A stretch of DNA of 29,993 nucleotides, taken from positions 1-29,993 of the IMG/VR virus record IMGVR_UViG_3300042691_036444; one strand, 5' to 3'. Made by a program: the position numbers and the translations under genes. Below are positions 8,151 through 17,600 of the stretch, in pieces. Within the stretch, counting starts at the first letter, position 1, and each line of letters opens with the position of its first letter. The stretch is from a virus. The notes beneath the pieces are model-generated. The model was not told the DNA's origin. It made no database searches and saw only the letters and a program-made list of their open reading frames with translations.

Positions 8151-8562
8151 GAGAGAACAAGTGTTGCTAGCCCTGCTGGCACAACTGCGATCCATTCCCC
8201 TCGTCAAGGTTGAACGCAACCGAATGCGGCCTGAGCGTGTGCCGCCTGAAGGCCTTCTGATCCTTAGGGACGGCGACTTGGGCGAACCTGAGGTTTTGCT
8301 CTCTCCACTGATCTACGTCTGGACCCATAGCGCACGGGTGGAAGTCTATTCGGGCTCTGCTGACCCCGATGCTCATATGGATGCTCTTCTCATCTCGCTT
8401 GGCGAGGCGCTCAACGCTGACACTTCCCTCGGCGGCCTGGTCGATCTCATGGAGATTGGATCGCCGGATTTTGACGGCGCTGCCCCAGACGGTGGATCTG
8501 ACATCAAGGCGGCAGTCGTGCCGATCCGGCTCAACTACGAGACCTCACAACCACTCACCTGA
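8140..8562 (+). CDS. Putative tail terminator protein (gpU-like)
   Basis: A 140-residue protein with an N-terminal helix (KREQVLLALLAQLRSI), a strand-rich core (EGLLILRDGD, SARVEVYSGSADPDAHMDALL) and a C-terminal VVPIRLNYET. This is the usual layout of tail terminators that cap the tail tube and define its upper end. Relatives in alphaproteobacterial phages have often been mislabelled acyl-CoA transferase. It precedes the tube gene, as in many siphophages. The ATG at 8140 has AGGA (8132-8135) and overlaps the previous gene by 11 bases; the GTG at 8143 is a close alternative start. Confidence 0.72.
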   Translation: MVSKREQVLLALLAQLRSIPLVKVERNRMRPERVPPEGLLILRDGDLGEPEVLLSPLIYVWTHSARVEVYSGSADPDAHMDALLISLGEALNADTSLGGLVDLMEIGSPDFDGAAPDGGSDIKAAVVPIRLNYETSQPLT

Positions 8563-8609
8563 CCACTCGCCCACCTTGGGCGTCTTGATTGATATGAAGG
8601 AGAACCGGC

Positions 8610-9560
8610 ATGGCGCTTGGTTTTGGTGCGAACGCGCGCCTGATCGCAGCATATGAAGCAACCTACGGTACGCCACTTTCTGATGGCTATCATCGGCTTG
8701 GATTCTCTCGCTACGGATTGTCAGCAAGACAGCAGTTGATCGACAATGATCTCTTGGGTGAGGGCCGTGATCCGGCTCCCGCCGTTCTTGGCGCACTTAC
8801 CTGCGATGGCGAAGTCGTCGTTCCCTGCGATGCTCGCCAGATCGGGTTTTGGCTCAAAGCTCTATTGGGTGATCCCACAACGACCGGCACAACCAATTTC
8901 ACCCACACGTTTCAGTCCGGCGGCGCCACCATCCCAAGCCTGTCCCTCCAGGCGATCAACCCGGATATTCCGCTTCGTCGGACACATTTTGGCGCGCGCG
9001 TCGACAGTCTCACCTTGCCACTGCGCCGTGACGGCTTGACCTCAGCAACCATGTCACTGATTGCGCAGGGTGAGAGCACGGACAGCGTTGATCGGGATGT
9101 CACGCCCACTGCCTATACGCCACTGCGCTTTGGCTCCTTTCAAGGAACGGTGAAACGCGATGGCGCAGCACTTGGGCGTGTCGTCTCTGCCGAGATTGTC
9201 TATCGCAACGGCCTGGATCGCATTGAGACCATCCGCTCAGACGGCCTGATCGACAGCGTTGAGCCGACCGTCGCCTCCTGCACCGGCAATGTGGTGGTGC
9301 GCATCGACGGGACAAATCTCATTGAGGCCGCGACCGCAGGCACGCCCATGGAATTGGAGTTTGGCTACGTCCGCGACGCCAACACGAGCCTGATCTTCTC
9401 GGTCCATGAGGCCGTCTTGTCACGCCCCTCCGTACCCATCGAAGGCCCCTCAGGCATTCAAGTCACCTTCGAGTTCCGAGGCGCCAAGGATCCAGTCCTT
9501 GGCCGGATGATGACCACCGTTCTCAAAAATAACATCGCAGCCTATGGAGTGACCCCATGA
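8610..9560 (+). CDS. Major tail tube protein
   Basis: A 316-residue protein following an excellent AAGGAG (8 bases before the ATG). Its N-terminus (ANARLIAAYEATYGTP) and the beta-rich repeats (CDARQIGFWLKALLGDP, TFQSGGATIPSLSLQ, FGARVDSLTLPLRRDG) fit the phage tail tube family seen in many Proteobacteria. It would polymerise into the tube through which DNA passes. The place directly upstream of the tail chaperone gene is the conserved siphophage order. The stop overlaps the next start (ATGA). Confidence 0.88.
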   Translation: MALGFGANARLIAAYEATYGTPLSDGYHRLGFSRYGLSARQQLIDNDLLGEGRDPAPAVLGALTCDGEVVVPCDARQIGFWLKALLGDPTTTGTTNFTHTFQSGGATIPSLSLQAINPDIPLRRTHFGARVDSLTLPLRRDGLTSATMSLIAQGESTDSVDRDVTPTAYTPLRFGSFQGTVKRDGAALGRVVSAEIVYRNGLDRIETIRSDGLIDSVEPTVASCTGNVVVRIDGTNLIEAATAGTPMELEFGYVRDANTSLIFSVHEAVLSRPSVPIEGPSGIQVTFEFRGAKDPVLGRMMTTVLKNNIAAYGVTP

Positions 9561-9919
9561 TCCGCCTTGGATTGAAACAGGAGCCCGAATGGCTCGACCT
9601 TCTGCCGGACGTGCGCATCAAGGTCCGCCCCTTTACCACCGCCCTGTTCTTTGCAGCCCAAACCGCCATGGCCAAAGCGCCAGCAGCTGACGAGGTCGAG
9701 GCAGAACTTGTTGACGCCATCCGGGGGCTCGCCTTCATCAAGGCCCTTGCGCGTCTGGCCATCTTCGAATGGGAGGGCGTGGGCGATGCCAAAGGGGACG
9801 AAGCAAAGGTAGAGCCCGAGGCAATCGATGCTCTCATGGATATCTGGCAGGCAGCTGCAGCCTTTGAGCGTCTCTACGCGCGGCCTCTGTCTGAGATGGA
9901 TGCGGAAAAAAACGTCTGA
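9557..9919 (+). CDS. Tail assembly chaperone, short form (gpG-like)
   Basis: A 120-residue helical, acidic protein between tube and tape measure genes, the position of lambda gpG. The N-terminal half (GLKQEPEWLDLLPDVRIKVR, FTTALFFAAQTAMAKAP) matches tail assembly chaperones that coat the tape measure protein during assembly. The frame ends with GAA AAA AAC GTC TGA, which contains the slippery heptamer described separately. A share of ribosomes would therefore make the longer product. Translationally coupled to the tube gene by ATGA. Confidence 0.85.
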   Translation: MIRLGLKQEPEWLDLLPDVRIKVRPFTTALFFAAQTAMAKAPAADEVEAELVDAIRGLAFIKALARLAIFEWEGVGDAKGDEAKVEPEAIDALMDIWQAAAAFERLYARPLSEMDAEKNV

Positions 9920-10230
9920 GCGCCAGGGCCGAATGGCACTTCGGGGGCGGCCCGAATTATTGCGCCGCCTGCCCTGAGCGCTGTGAAGACTGCCCCTACC
10001 TTCGTGAACTCCCCGCAACCGTCGAGGGATGGGAGGTCTGGGATGTTCTGGAGCGCTGCGCCGGGCAATTGCGCATCGGCCCGGCAGGCCCTGTGGCGCT
10101 CGACTTCCTGGCTGTCTTTGAAATGTCTGGAGCACTTGGACATAGCCGTATGGCGCTGGCCGAGTTCCTGCCTGCGGCTGAGGCCGGTCTCATACGCGGT
10201 CTCATGCGGCGCATGACCAAAGCTGAATGA
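9557..10230 (+). CDS. Tail assembly chaperone, -1 frameshift product (gpGT-like)
   Basis: Slipping back one base at 9907-9913 joins the short form to a -1 frame running from CGT at 9913 to TGA at 10228-10230. This adds about 104 residues for a total near 223. The added T-domain begins RLSARAEWHFGGGPNYCAAC and contains a cysteine cluster (CAACPERCEDC, residues about 135-145), then EGWEVWDVLERCAGQL and a helical end. The -1 frame is open only from 9895 and has no usable start codon before 10069, so frameshifting is the natural way to express it. This reproduces the lambda G/GT logic, in which the T part binds tail tube subunits. The extension fills what would otherwise be a gap of about 340 bases. 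Seen directly: heptamer and open frame. Inferred: actual frameshifting. Confidence 0.82.
9907..9953 (+). promoter_or_regulatory. Programmed -1 ribosomal frameshift signal
   Basis: The heptamer A AAA AAC (9907-9913) is in the correct phase, with zero-frame codons AAA and AAC, and lies 3 bases before the zero-frame stop. Twelve bases downstream, GGGCCG (9926-9931) pairs perfectly with CGGCCC (9948-9953) around a 16-base loop, a plausible stimulatory stem. Confidence 0.8.
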
Positions 10231-10262
10231 CGCAGGCAAGATGAGAATGAGGGAGGTTGCAC

Positions 10263-13200
10263 TTGGCCAGTCGTAACATCTCTGTTCGCCTCCAGGTCGA
10301 GGGCGGCGCATTCAGAGCGGAACTGATCGAGGCTGGGCGCACAGGCCAGGAAGCGCTCAAACAAATTGAGGTGGGCGCCCGCGAAGCATCGGCGGCGCTT
10401 GAAAAGACCGGCGCCTCCGCGCAAAAAGCGGACCGTGATCAGCAGCAACTCACCCGTTCGGCTGAGAGGCTGAAGCGTCAATATACTGAGGGCTACCAGG
10501 CAGCGAAGGAGCAAAGCCGCGCCAGTGAGCTGCTGGGCAAAGGCGTCCTGACGCAAACTGAATATGCGAGCGTGCTTGAGGGAATTGGCCGTAAATATGT
10601 AACGGCCAATGCAAATGCCCGCGCATTCGGGCAGTCGGTCGAACAGCAAGGGCAAAAAGTCAGGGCCACCGCGTCGCAGATGGCGCAGTTGCAGCCCCAG
10701 CTCAACGACATCTTCACGACCCTGACGACGGGCATGAGCCCGCTGACCATCGCCCTACAGCAGGGCCCGCAGATCACGCAGATCTTTGGAGGCATCGGCG
10801 GAACGTTTCGGGCGATACCGCCAGTGGCGCTTGCGGCAGCGGCAGCCATTGCAGCTGTTGGCATTCCGCTTGGCATCATCTTGTCGCGCGCTTTAGACCT
10901 GGCATCCCAGTCACGCGCCTTCAATGTTGCCCTTGCCTCTATGGGGTTGCAAGGGCAGACAACCGCAAACCAGCTTGGTGAGCTCGTTGAAAAACTCCGT
11001 GATGTCGGGGTCGCGCGTGATGAAGCAAGGTCAACTGTTACGACTCTCGTTCGCACGCCCGAACTTTCTGTCGCAGAGATACCCCGCCTTGCGGGCATGG
11101 CGCCTGATCTTGCTGCGGCGACTGGCGCCACAACCTCGCAGGCCGCTCGCCAACTCGCCGACGTTGCTACCGGCGGTTATGATGCGATCATCAAACTCGA
11201 TCGCGCTCTCAGTGGGTTCCTGAACCCCTCGCAGCGCGAAAACATTCGTCTTCTCAGCCAGCAGGGCGAGAGCACCGCCGCCTACAAGATCGCCATTGAC
11301 GCTTTGGAGGAGCGCATCAAGGGGCTGAACGATCAGGCCCTGTCCCCGACCCAAAAATCGCTAAATGATATTGGCCGCGCTTGGGATCGTCTGGTCGATA
11401 ATCTGGCAAAAGGCGCTGTTGGCCGCGTCACCCTCTCCATCGTGGAAGGCAAGATTAGCGGTGCCGCCAATTTGATGGCGCCGTCAAAACCACCTCTGCG
11501 TGATCACATTGGGGATGCAGAAGACGCTTTACAGCGTGCGATCGAACGGCTCGAAAAGTTCAACAACGAAACCCGCCGTTACCGAGATCCCAATGCCGAA
11601 GTCTTCATTCCCGGGTTCAGCTTTGGCGCGCCAAACGCTGTCCGGGTGCAATTGCAGGCCGAGGTCGAAGCGGCGCGAACCGAATTTGAGCGCTTGAACG
11701 AAGCTTCTGCGCGCGCGCAAGAGCAAGGCAAGCAACTCGCTGCGCAGGCAGAAAACCCCAGTGGCGGCATGGGTTCTCTTGGCGACCGAACGATCCGCGA
11801 AGAAACCGCACGCCAGATTGCTGATCTCGAGACACGACGCCGCCTCGACAGCCTGACCCCGGCGGCCCGGCCCCAGGCGGAAGCGGAAATCCAGGCGGAA
11901 CTTGCCGCACGCGAGCGCAACCTCAATGCAATTGAGGCTGAAGCGCTCAAAAGAGCCATGGTCGGCAATGTCATTGCTGATCAAAAGCGCCAATACGCCG
12001 ATCTCACGCGCGAAATGGAGCTCCAAAGTAAGACGGCGCTCGATGTTGCGGCGGCTTATGGCCAAGGATTGACGGCGGTTATGCGGGCGGAAGCTGCGCG
12101 TACCGCAGAGCTTGAAAATCTGCGAAGCGGCATTGATGCGACCGCACGTGCGGAGGAAATTCTCAAGAACAAGGTAGCCGAAACAGCCGAAGCTCAGGCC
12201 CGCGCTGCATTGCAGGCGCAGGAGGCGGCCGATTCAGCCAGACGTATTGCAGGCGCCGAAGCTGGTGGTGCTGCAGCGGTGGCGCGCGCCCAGGCATCCG
12301 AGCGAGCCCTGTCAGCTACCAGAGAAGCGCGCGCTGCGCTTGGCGCCGCTACAGGCAATTCTGAAGCAGCTTTGCGCAAAAGCATCGAAGATACGACCCG
12401 CGCCATAGAGGCCCAATCATCTGCGGAGCGCGCGGGACAAGTTCTTCGCGAGCAGCGCGTCGCCACCAATGATCTCGTGATCGCAAATCTTGAAAAGGAA
12501 GCTGCCGCTACGAACAATGCGACCGAGCGCCGTGCGCGGGAACTCGCAGTTGAACGAGAGCGCCGTCTTCTGGCCCAAAAAGACAAATTCGGGGCCATCG
12601 ATCCAACATTGACCGCAACACAGGATGCAGCTGCGGCGCTGCGCGAGCAGGCGCGCTACTTCAACGATATTCGTGATCAGGCAAAGACCATCGCGAGCGA
12701 CATTTCGACTTTTCTTGTCGATGGCTTCGTCAACGCGGGCAAGGCTGGCAAGAGCGTCTTCGCCAATCTGGCTGATGGCGCAGTTGGCCTCTTCAAACGC
12801 ATGGCGGCGAAAATCGCAGCCACCCTGATCGAGCAGAAGTTCATTTTGCCGATTACGACGCAAATCGTTGGCGCGTTTCCAGGTCTCTTTGGTGTCGTCG
12901 CCCCGCAAGCCGCCGCTGGGGCCGCAAGCACTGCTGCAGGAGCCGCTGCTAGCAGTGGAGGCATTTTCGACGGACTTGGAAAATGGTTCTCAGGGCTTTT
13001 TGGCGCAGGCCATGATGGTGGCCTTGTTGGCCTTGCGCCATCCCACGTTCGCAGCGTCGCCTATGCCGCCTTTCAAGGAGCGCCCCAATATCATACCGGC
13101 GGCATGCTTGGTCTGCGCCCCGACGAAGTCCCCTTCGTTGGTCTTCGCGGCGAAGAAGTTTTGACGCGCTCAGATCCGCGCCATCGCTGGAATGCTGACT

Positions 13201-13436
13201 GGATGAAGCAGGCGCCATCGGCAGGCGGAAATTCTGACGTTCAGGTTCATGTCTATGACATGCGGATGGGCCGGGACCAGCCGCCTGCGCGCACCGAACA
13301 AAAACGTGGACCGGATGGACGCAAGGAGATCTCTGTCTTCATCGAGGAGAAAATTGAGGACGCTATTCGAAGCGGCAGGCTCGATCGCGCGCAAGCCGAA
13401 ACGTATGGCACGCGCCGCATGACAAAACGGGTCTGA
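10263..13436 (+). CDS. Tail tape measure protein
   Basis: A 1057-residue protein whose length would set tail length. The N-terminus (ASRNISVRLQVEGGAFRAEL) leads into long alanine-, glutamate- and glutamine-rich coiled coils. A hydrophobic segment lies near residues 180-210 (ALAAAAAIAAVGIPLGIIL). Long coiled-coil regions cover about 400-810. The C-terminal part has a glycine/alanine-rich hydrophobic stretch and the typical end YHTGGMLGLRPDEVP, then LRGEEVL. The best start is TTG 10263, with GGGAGG (10251-10256) 6 bases upstream. The TTG at 10257 directly abuts that site and cannot use it. By analogy with known tape measures it is exported into the cell envelope during DNA ejection. Confidence 0.93.
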   Translation: MASRNISVRLQVEGGAFRAELIEAGRTGQEALKQIEVGAREASAALEKTGASAQKADRDQQQLTRSAERLKRQYTEGYQAAKEQSRASELLGKGVLTQTEYASVLEGIGRKYVTANANARAFGQSVEQQGQKVRATASQMAQLQPQLNDIFTTLTTGMSPLTIALQQGPQITQIFGGIGGTFRAIPPVALAAAAAIAAVGIPLGIILSRALDLASQSRAFNVALASMGLQGQTTANQLGELVEKLRDVGVARDEARSTVTTLVRTPELSVAEIPRLAGMAPDLAAATGATTSQAARQLADVATGGYDAIIKLDRALSGFLNPSQRENIRLLSQQGESTAAYKIAIDALEERIKGLNDQALSPTQKSLNDIGRAWDRLVDNLAKGAVGRVTLSIVEGKISGAANLMAPSKPPLRDHIGDAEDALQRAIERLEKFNNETRRYRDPNAEVFIPGFSFGAPNAVRVQLQAEVEAARTEFERLNEASARAQEQGKQLAAQAENPSGGMGSLGDRTIREETARQIADLETRRRLDSLTPAARPQAEAEIQAELAARERNLNAIEAEALKRAMVGNVIADQKRQYADLTREMELQSKTALDVAAAYGQGLTAVMRAEAARTAELENLRSGIDATARAEEILKNKVAETAEAQARAALQAQEAADSARRIAGAEAGGAAAVARAQASERALSATREARAALGAATGNSEAALRKSIEDTTRAIEAQSSAERAGQVLREQRVATNDLVIANLEKEAAATNNATERRARELAVERERRLLAQKDKFGAIDPTLTATQDAAAALREQARYFNDIRDQAKTIASDISTFLVDGFVNAGKAGKSVFANLADGAVGLFKRMAAKIAATLIEQKFILPITTQIVGAFPGLFGVVAPQAAAGAASTAAGAAASSGGIFDGLGKWFSGLFGAGHDGGLVGLAPSHVRSVAYAAFQGAPQYHTGGMLGLRPDEVPFVGLRGEEVLTRSDPRHRWNADWMKQAPSAGGNSDVQVHVYDMRMGRDQPPARTEQKRGPDGRKEISVFIEEKIEDAIRSGRLDRAQAETYGTRRMTKRV

Positions 13437-13441
13437 CCGCC

Positions 13442-13798
13442 ATGACCAACCTCGTCTGGCCCTCAGGCCTGCCCCAACGCCCAAGCCTCAGTGGCTACCA
13501 AGAGCGTTTTGCGGAGACGGCACTGCGCACGCCCATGGAAGCGGGAGCCGCCAAGCTTCGCCAGCGTTTTACGGCGGCGCCCCGCCAGATCGAAGTATCC
13601 TTCCGCATGACAGCGGCGCAGGTGGCGTTGATGCGGGTCTTTTATGAAGAGACGCTAGGCGGCGGCACACTCCTCTTCGACTGGATCCACCCTAGAGGCG
13701 GCGGCAGTTCTTCGTTTCGCTTCGTTGAGGCGCCCCGCGTTTCCACCACATCTGCAACTCTATTCTCGGTCACAGCCAAGCTCGAGGAGCTGCCTTGA
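13442..13798 (+). CDS. Minor tail protein, gpM-like position
   Basis: A 118-residue protein directly after the tape measure gene. Pattern: WPSGLPQRPSLSGYQERF, a charged KLRQRFTAAPRQIEVSFRM, then FYEETLGGGTLLFDWIHP and a strand-rich end. The logic (tail ruler partner with a G..FDW..P motif) recalls phage minor tail proteins of the lambda gpM type, and the place is the same. It would belong to the tail tip complex. Assignment rests on position and loose motif likeness. The stop overlaps the TTG start of the next gene. Confidence 0.62.
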   Translation: MTNLVWPSGLPQRPSLSGYQERFAETALRTPMEAGAAKLRQRFTAAPRQIEVSFRMTAAQVALMRVFYEETLGGGTLLFDWIHPRGGGSSSFRFVEAPRVSTTSATLFSVTAKLEELP

Positions 13799-14262
13799 GA
13801 AACCTGTCTGCCGAGGCGACCAGAGCCGGTCACGATCAACAGACCGACAAGGTCTGGATCGTCCTTTTAGAAATCACGGCAACCGGTTTGAGCACGCCAA
13901 TCCGTATCGCCAGCGACAACAGGGATGTCGTGCATCAGGGTTGGACCTTCATCGGATATCCTTTTGAGGTCGAGCTCCCGCCTGAAAGCCCCGACCGCCC
14001 CATGATTGCGCGGATCAGGATCGATAACACCGAGCGGCTCATCGTGAATGAGGTGCGCACGATCAGTGAGCCTCCGACCGTCGCGCTCAAAGTCGTCCTT
14101 GCCGATCAGCCTGACACGATTGAAGTGGAATATGCCGGGATGCGACTTCGCAACGTCACCTGGGATCAGGGCGAAATTTCCGGCGATCTCGTCTACGAGG
14201 ATATCCTCTCCGAACCAGTGTGCGAGCAAATGACGCCAGCGCGGTTTCCGGGCGCGTTCTGA
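13795..14262 (+). CDS. DUF1833-like minor tail protein
   Basis: A 155-residue protein with the features of DUF1833: a strand-rich N-terminus (VWIVLLEITATGL), YPFEVELPPESPDRP, ARIRIDNTERLIVNEVRTI, VLADQPDTIEVEYAGM and the end PARFPGAF. DUF1833 genes occur just upstream of NlpC/P60 genes in alphaproteobacterial phages, in the lambda gpL position, so a tail tip hub role is likely. It starts with TTG 13795, which overlaps the previous stop (TTGA) and has GAGGAG (13784-13789) at 5 bases. The stop overlaps the next start. Confidence 0.78.
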   Translation: MRNLSAEATRAGHDQQTDKVWIVLLEITATGLSTPIRIASDNRDVVHQGWTFIGYPFEVELPPESPDRPMIARIRIDNTERLIVNEVRTISEPPTVALKVVLADQPDTIEVEYAGMRLRNVTWDQGEISGDLVYEDILSEPVCEQMTPARFPGAF

Positions 14263-14681
14263 TGTCAGCTTTGCCAGATTGGACGCATCATTACATCGGA
14301 CTTCCCTTTCGAGAAGGCGGGCGCGAGCGCACGGGTCTCGACTGCTACGGCTTACTGCGCCTTGTCATCAATGAACGCTTTGGCGGAAACATCCCTGAAT
14401 ATGAAGGCATCGCCTATCGAGGGGGCGATGATGCGGATTTTCTCGCTACGCTGATGGACGAGCGAATTCGCTTTTGGACGCCCGTTCGTATTGGGGACGA
14501 GCGCCCGGGAGACGGAATTCTGCTTCGCGTCATGGGCCGCCCGATCCATGTCGGCATCGTCATCGCTCCGGGCCTGATGCTCCACATCGAGAAGGACTGC
14601 GATAGCCTCATCGAGCGCTATTCAACCGGATCTCGCTGGGAGCGTCGCATTCTAGGGTTCTATCGTCATGCCTTTCGATAG
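14262..14681 (+). CDS. NlpC/P60-family tail peptidase (gpK-like)
   Basis: A 139-residue cysteine peptidase that probably cuts cell-wall peptide stems during entry as part of the tail tip. C28 in GLDCYGLLRL is the predicted nucleophile. The RPIHVGIVI stretch supplies the conserved His, and LMLHIEKD supplies a further polar residue or structural His. The length fits a minimal NlpC/P60 domain without the JAB domain found in lambda gpK. I take the ATG at 14262, which overlaps the DUF1833 stop (ATGA). An in-frame GTG at 14220 would lie inside the upstream gene and adds residues unlike the family. The 3' end overlaps the TipJ gene by 14 bases. Confidence 0.88.
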   Translation: MSALPDWTHHYIGLPFREGGRERTGLDCYGLLRLVINERFGGNIPEYEGIAYRGGDDADFLATLMDERIRFWTPVRIGDERPGDGILLRVMGRPIHVGIVIAPGLMLHIEKDCDSLIERYSTGSRWERRILGFYRHAFR

Positions 14682-17600
14682 CCTTGTCCCCCCGGATCCG
14701 GTGCGCTGGACACTGGTGGCGCGCCCCTTCTCGACTGACCGGCAAGAAATGCTCACGCCCTGCGGGCTGACCCTTGCCCAAATGCTTGAGCTATCCGACC
14801 TACCGCAGCGCTACTGGCCATATATTCAGGTCTTCGTTGATGATGAGGAGGTGCCGCGCCAATGGTGGCGACAGGTGCGTCCAAAGCCAAAAGCCCGCCT
14901 GTTTGTGCGGGTGAATGCCATGGGCGGCGGCGGTGGGGGCAAGAACCCTCTCGCCATCATCGCCTCCATCGCCGTCATTGCCTTTGCTGCCTGGGCGGCC
15001 CCCATGCTAACCGCAGCGATCTTTGGCGTCGAGGCGGCCGCCGTCAGCGCCGCCGGTGTCTTCACTGCCATGGGCCTGACCAAGCTCGTGATTGCAGGCG
15101 CGATCACCATGATCGGTTCGTTGCTAGTCAATGCGATTGCACCAACCCCCAAACCTGTTGCAGACGCAGGTCTCACCAACCCCGCGTTTTCGATCACCGG
15201 CACGTCTAACCGCCTCAATCCCTATGGCGCCATTCCGCGTGTGCTCGGCCGCAGGCGTCTCTTCCCCGTCCTTGCCGCAAAACCCTATACGGAGACCGTG
15301 GGCAACGAGCGCTACATGCGACTGCTTCTGCTGGTCGGCTATGGCCCCCTCGATATCGATGATCTCAGAATTGGAGCGACCCCTATCAGCGCATTCGACG
15401 GTGCCGAGGTCGAGATCCGCGAGGGTTGGGCCAATGATCCCGCCATCACGCTCTATACGCAGCGGATCGAAGAAGACCCCCTCTCAATCTCGCTCACCGT
15501 GGCTGGGGGCTGGCGGACCATCACCTCGCGTCAAGGCGCACGAGAAATCAGCCTCGATATCTCCTTTGATCGGGGGCTTGCTTATTACAATGACCAAGGT
15601 GGGCGCTCGAACGCGACCGTTGTTTTCGAGGCGCAATACCGCAAGCTCGGCGCTGCAAATTGGGAAGCGATACCCTGGAAACCCGATGGCGACGCGGGGT
15701 TCGAGACGGCGGGCGTCATTACAATCACCGACCAATCCTCCTCGCCGGTACGACGGGGCGGTCGCTTCAGCACGCCAGAAGTCGGCCAATATGAAGTCAG
15801 GCTTCGTCGCACGTCTGCTGACGCCACAAGCCAGAGGCTGATCGACACCGCCACAGCCTCGGTGCTGCGCACCATCACCGATAATGCCCCTGTCACCATG
15901 CAGGGACTGTCGATGATCGCCCTGCGGCTCAAAGCCTACGAGCAGATCAATAACCAGTTGCAGCAAATCAGCTGTGTGGCGACGTCCTATCTGCAGGTTT
16001 GGAATGGAGCGGACTGGTCGTGGGAACTGAGCCGGAATCCCGCTTGGGCGTATTGCGATATTCTGCGCCGTCGCGGCGGGGCTGAGCTTATCCCGGATGG
16101 GCGGATTGATCTCAGCGCCATCAAGGAATGGGCGCAGGCCTGCGATAGCTTGGCTACTGATGGCTCAGCGCGCTGGGTCTTTGACGGCGTGATCGAAGGG
16201 GGATCGGTTGTCGACGCCCTGCGGGATATCTCGTCCCATGCGCGGGCGCGTTACGGCCTGCGGGACGGCAAACACTCAATCGTCCGGGACATTCCCCAGA
16301 GCGTCCCGGTCCTGCACATCACGCCGCGCAATTCCTACGGCTATTCCGGACGCAAACAATTCATCGACATGCCCCACGCCCTCAAGGTCCGATTCATCAA
16401 CCCGGACAAGGAATGGCAGGAGGACGAGCGGATCGTCTATGCAGATGGATATGGCGCTGAGAACGCCGAGCGCTTTGAAACCGTCGACATGATGGGCTGC
16501 ACCAGCCCAGAACAAGCATGGCGTGAGGGTCGCTATCACCTTGCCGTCGGCAAGCTCCGCCCAGAAACCCATGAGGTCTTTCAGGACGTCGAGGCGCTGC
16601 GGGCGACCGATGGCGACCTCGTCATGTTCGCACATGACGTCATTCTCGTGGGACTCGGCTGGGGCCGCATCAAGGCGCTGATCCTTGATGAGGGGATGGT
16701 GAGCGCCCTGCAGCTTGATGAGCCAGCCAATATGGCAGCAGGCAAAAGCTATGCGCTACGCATTCGCCGGGCCGATGGGTCAAGTCAGGTTCTGCCGCTC
16801 GTAACTTTGCAAGGTAATAACCACGCCGTCACTCTGGCGACAGCGCTTCCCCAGAGTCTTGCGCCTGAACCCGGCAATCTCTTCCAGTTCGGGGAATCTG
16901 GACGCGAAGCTGCGCCCATGCTGGTGAAGGGGATCGAGCCAGGCCCCAATCTCAGCGCCAAATTGATCCTGATCCCTGCCGCGCCCGCCGTGCATGATGC
17001 CGATAGTGGCCTCATCCCGGATTTCGACAGCTACATTACCCGTCCCGCGAAGATCGAATTGGCGCGGCCTCCTGCCCCGCATATCTGGTCGGTGGTGTCG
17101 GACGAGAGCGTTCTGGTGCGCGGCCCTGATGGTCGTTCAAGCCCGCGTATCCTTGTGCGCCTCTATCCCCCGGCATCAAGCGCCGTGAACCCGCCCGAGG
17201 GGATCGAAGTACGGCTTCGCCAAAGCGAAAGCGCTGGTCCCTGGTCAGCTATTCCCACACAGCCAGCTGATACTCTGATCGTCGGTGTGCAGCCCGTCGA
17301 GGACGGGGTCAGCTATGATTTGCGGCTGCGCTTTGTCAGCGCCTCCGGCATTGCCTCGGATTGGACCGAGGTGCTGGGCCACCGTGTAGTCGGGCGCACG
17401 ACCCCGCCCGGTGGCGTGACTGGCTTTGGCGCTGAACGCCGCGCTGATGGCGTGCAGCTGAACTGGGAGCCCGTCTCAGCCCTGGATCTCGTCGGCTACG
17501 AGATCCGCGAGGGTTCGGCTTGGGATGGCGGAAGCGTCGTTACGACCAGATACCGTGGCACCACACTCTTTGTGGCGCTCACCGACGCCAGCGAGCGCTT

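Noticed and set aside
9906-9912. Run of seven A as a sequencing error breaking one chaperone gene
   Set aside because: The phase of A AAA AAC, the immediate zero-frame stop, the downstream stem and the conserved G/GT gene order favour programmed frameshifting. An error cannot be wholly excluded without reads.
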